Position numbers and translations under genes: made by a program. From a bacterium (lineage in GTDB: Bacteria; Pseudomonadota; Gammaproteobacteria; Burkholderiales; Thiobacteraceae), in the NCBI GenBank assembly GCA_027438535.1, contig DAIAMA010000067.1, positions 1-6,827 of the forward strand: a stretch of DNA of 6,827 nt, written 5' to 3'. Of this stretch, positions 5,242 through 6,827 are shown piece after piece. The notes under the pieces are model-generated. The model saw nothing but the letters and a program-made list of their open reading frames with translations. It ran no database searches and was not told the DNA's origin. Numbering within the stretch: position 1 is the stretch's first letter; each line of letters begins with the position of its first letter.

Positions 5242-5748
5242 TTACTTGAAGCGCGTAGCGATCTGGCTAAGCGTTTGACGCATATCGTCCCACGCTTTTT
5301 CCGCGCCGCCTTTCAAATCTTCCCAGGCGCCTTCCGTGCGCCGGCTCAATTCGCCCAGCTTGGTTTGAGCCGTTGTCCGTTTGGCGGCCAGCACTTCCAG
5401 CTGTTTCTCGAATTCGGTTCGAAGGTCTGCTTTGGCCAGGCTAGCTTGCAGTTTCAGCTCGTCGAAGGCGGTATCCAATTCACGGAGCTGCGCTTCGAGT
5501 TTTTGTTGAAATGCTTGCTTCGGGGAAAGTCCCGCTTTTCCTGGGTGGTGCAGGATGCGGTCGATTTCCGCTTCGGCGTCTAACCAATCCTGCGCCGGAT
5601 TGCCGCGAAAGCCTTGGCGTTCCGCGCGAAAATAGGCCGCTTCGGCGATCATCTGATAGCGCTGCTCGGGGGTGATGGAAGCTTCCTGGCGCGATATCGC
5701 GCTCTGATTTGCAGAAGCAGTTTTAGAAGGGGATTTCACTGCGGGCAT
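5242..5748 (-). CDS. DUF2934 plus coiled-coil stress-type protein
   Basis: A 168-residue protein. Residues 1-25 are a low-complexity Ser/Ala/Lys tail. Residues about 26-66 match DUF2934: I-T-P-E-Q-R-Y-Q-M-I-A-E-A-A-Y, then D-W-L-D-A-E-A-E-I-D. Residues about 76-168 form a long charged amphipathic coiled coil ending in two similar units, A-W-E-D-L-K-G-G-A-E and A-W-D-D-M-R-Q-T-L. The tail resembles, from memory, Sll1863-like stress response proteins whose C-termini carry A-W-D-E-L-K repeats. No signal peptide or membrane segment. The biochemical function is unknown; a structural or stress-associated role is inferred. It has a strong GAGGAG 8 nt upstream of the ATG and is followed 9 bp later by the YbhB gene, so it probably leads a two-gene operon. 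An earlier promoter in 5763-5891 is not clear. Confidence 0.8.
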   Translation of the reverse strand: MPAVKSPSKTASANQSAISRQEASITPEQRYQMIAEAAYFRAERQGFRGNPAQDWLDAEAEIDRILHHPGKAGLSPKQAFQQKLEAQLRELDTAFDELKLQASLAKADLRTEFEKQLEVLAAKRTTAQTKLGELSRRTEGAWEDLKGGAEKAWDDMRQTLSQIATRFK

Positions 5749-5756
5749 GACAATTT

Positions 5757-5762
5757 CTCCTC
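5757..5762 (-). promoter_or_regulatory. Ribosome binding site of the DUF2934 gene
   Basis: GAGGAG on the minus strand (complement of CTCCTC), 8 nt before the ATG at 5748. It is the strongest Shine-Dalgarno of the minus-strand genes here and suggests high expression. Confidence 0.75.
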
Positions 5763-5891
5763 GTTGGCTAAGAGTACGTGAAGGGGGCTATACAGCACTG
5801 CGCCGTATCCGCGGGCGAATGCGGCGGGCACTTTTATATTAGTTGTTGATGGAGAAAAAGGTGAGCTGGTTTTGCCCGGATGAACATTTAT

Positions 5892-6827
5892 TTACGCCAA
5901 GCGCTGGCCGTGCTCGCGCGTGGCATGGAAGGTGACTTGCGGCCATTTTTCCATAATGATCTGCAAGTTATAGCGGTTGGTGGCGAGATACACCGGGTTG
6001 CCGTCGACATCGTGGGCGATGCGGCCGAATTGCTCTTTCTCGAAATTGCGGCGGGTGTTTTCGTCGGCAAACGTGAGCCAGCGCGCGGTGTGGATATCGG
6101 CCGCGTCGTAGACGGCATCCACCTTGTATTCGGCCGCCAGGCGCGAGGCCACCACCTCGAATTGCAGCTGGCCCACCGCGCCCAGCAGCGTATCGCCGCC
6201 GGTAAGGGTTTCGAATACTTGAATCGCGCCTTCTTCGCCCAATTCGCGCAAGCCTTTCTGCAATTGCTTGGCTTTGAACGGATCGCGCGGGCGCGCGGTA
6301 CGAAATAGTTCCGGCGCAAAATAGGGAATGCCCTTGAAGCTCAAGGCCTCGCCTTCGGTCAGCGTGTCGCCGATCTGCAACTGGCCGTGGTTATGGATGC
6401 CGATGATGTCGCCGGCCACGCCGTCTTCCATATGCACGCGCTCGTTGGCCATGAAAGTCAGCGCATTGGCGAGCTTGATTTCGCGCCCCAGCCGCTGGTG
6501 CCGCACTTTCATGCCCGAGGCATAGCGTCCGGAGCAGATGCGGAAAATCGCGATACGGTCGCGGTGTTTCGGGTCCATATTGGCTTGGATCTTGAACACG
6601 AATCCAGTGAAGGCCGCTTCCGCCGGCTGCACCATGCGGCTGCCGCCGTCGCGCGGCAGCGGCGGCGGTGCCCAGTCGACCAGAGATTGCAGAATCTCTT
6701 GCACGCCGAAATTGTTAATGCCCGAACCGAAGAACACCGGCGTCTGCTTGCCCGCCAAGAAAGTCGCCAAATCAAAGGGCGTGCTCGCGCCTTGAATCAA
6801 CTCCACATCCGTGCGCAAATGCGCCAC
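5892..6827 (-). CDS. prfC: Peptide chain release factor 3 (RF3), C-terminal 311 residues (partial)
   Basis: The frame is open from the right window edge to TAA at 5892-5894. RF3 is the translational GTPase that recycles RF1/RF2 from the ribosome after peptide release. The fragment covers the end of the G domain (T-P-V-F-F-G-S-G-I-N-N-F-G-V, fragment residues 29-42), the domain II barrel (F-K-I-Q-A-N-M-D-P-K-H-R-D-R-I-A at 78-93) and the C-terminal domain (G-A-V-G-Q-L-Q-F-E-V-V at 216-226). E. coli RF3 has 529 residues, so about 220 N-terminal residues including the P-loop lie beyond the window. The first codon here is GTG, read as an internal Val, not a start. The C-terminus looks intact. Its stop is 143 bp upstream of the DUF2934 start on the same strand, with no clear terminator between. 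Confidence 0.95.
   Translation of the reverse strand: MAHLRTDVELIQGASTPFDLATFLAGKQTPVFFGSGINNFGVQEILQSLVDWAPPPLPRDGGSRMVQPAEAAFTGFVFKIQANMDPKHRDRIAIFRICSGRYASGMKVRHQRLGREIKLANALTFMANERVHMEDGVAGDIIGIHNHGQLQIGDTLTEGEALSFKGIPYFAPELFRTARPRDPFKAKQLQKGLRELGEEGAIQVFETLTGGDTLLGAVGQLQFEVVASRLAAEYKVDAVYDAADIHTARWLTFADENTRRNFEKEQFGRIAHDVDGNPVYLATNRYNLQIIMEKWPQVTFHATREHGQRLA

Noticed and set aside
6636..6668. GC-rich inverted repeat near GCTGCCGCC/GCGGCAGC
   Set aside because: It lies inside prfC in a codon-biased stretch encoding P-R-D-G-G-S-R and is best explained by coding sequence.

Overview
The window looks like a stretch of a mid-GC proteobacterial chromosome, most likely betaproteobacterial. This is inferred from the gene families (SrkA, RF3, the NAGGN-type amidotransferase, a DUF2934/coiled-coil stress protein) and from codon use rich in GCG, CGC and GGC. 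No rRNA, tRNA, CRISPR array, prophage or plasmid function is visible, and the gene order is ordinary.

Layout from left to right: the 3' end of an unrecognised + strand gene (1-168) meets, stop against stop, a minus-strand NTF2/SnoaL-like gene (169-534). Upstream of that gene is a decayed IS4-family transposase fragment on the + strand (about 644-859) with a large internal deletion. Then come two minus-strand genes: an asparagine-synthetase-type amidotransferase (939-2729) and, upstream of it, the stress kinase gene srkA (2877-3869). A 104-bp imperfect palindrome built from 9-nt-spaced CACAGAG units lies between them. A promoter region (3870-4050) separates srkA from a divergent + strand metallo-beta-lactamase-fold hydrolase gene (4051-4743). 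This converges on a minus-strand pair: a YbhB/YbcL (PEBP-like) gene (4762-5232) and, 9 bp upstream, a DUF2934 plus coiled-coil gene (5242-5748). The window ends inside prfC (release factor 3) on the minus strand (5892-6827), which lacks its N-terminal GTPase core here.

Functionally the window mixes housekeeping (prfC) with genes of a stress flavour: SrkA (envelope/oxidative stress kinase), a possible osmolyte amidotransferase (N-acetylglutaminylglutamine amide type), a DUF2934/coiled-coil protein resembling cyanobacterial Sll1863-like stress proteins, and a thiol-ester or persulfide type MBL hydrolase. Whether they act together is inference; only the 9-bp gap between the DUF2934 and YbhB genes strongly suggests co-transcription.

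I see no convincing new multi-gene system. The points most worth a second look are the palindromic CACAGAG repeat, the internally deleted IS4 remnant, and the amidotransferase apparently separated from its usual NAGGN synthase partner.
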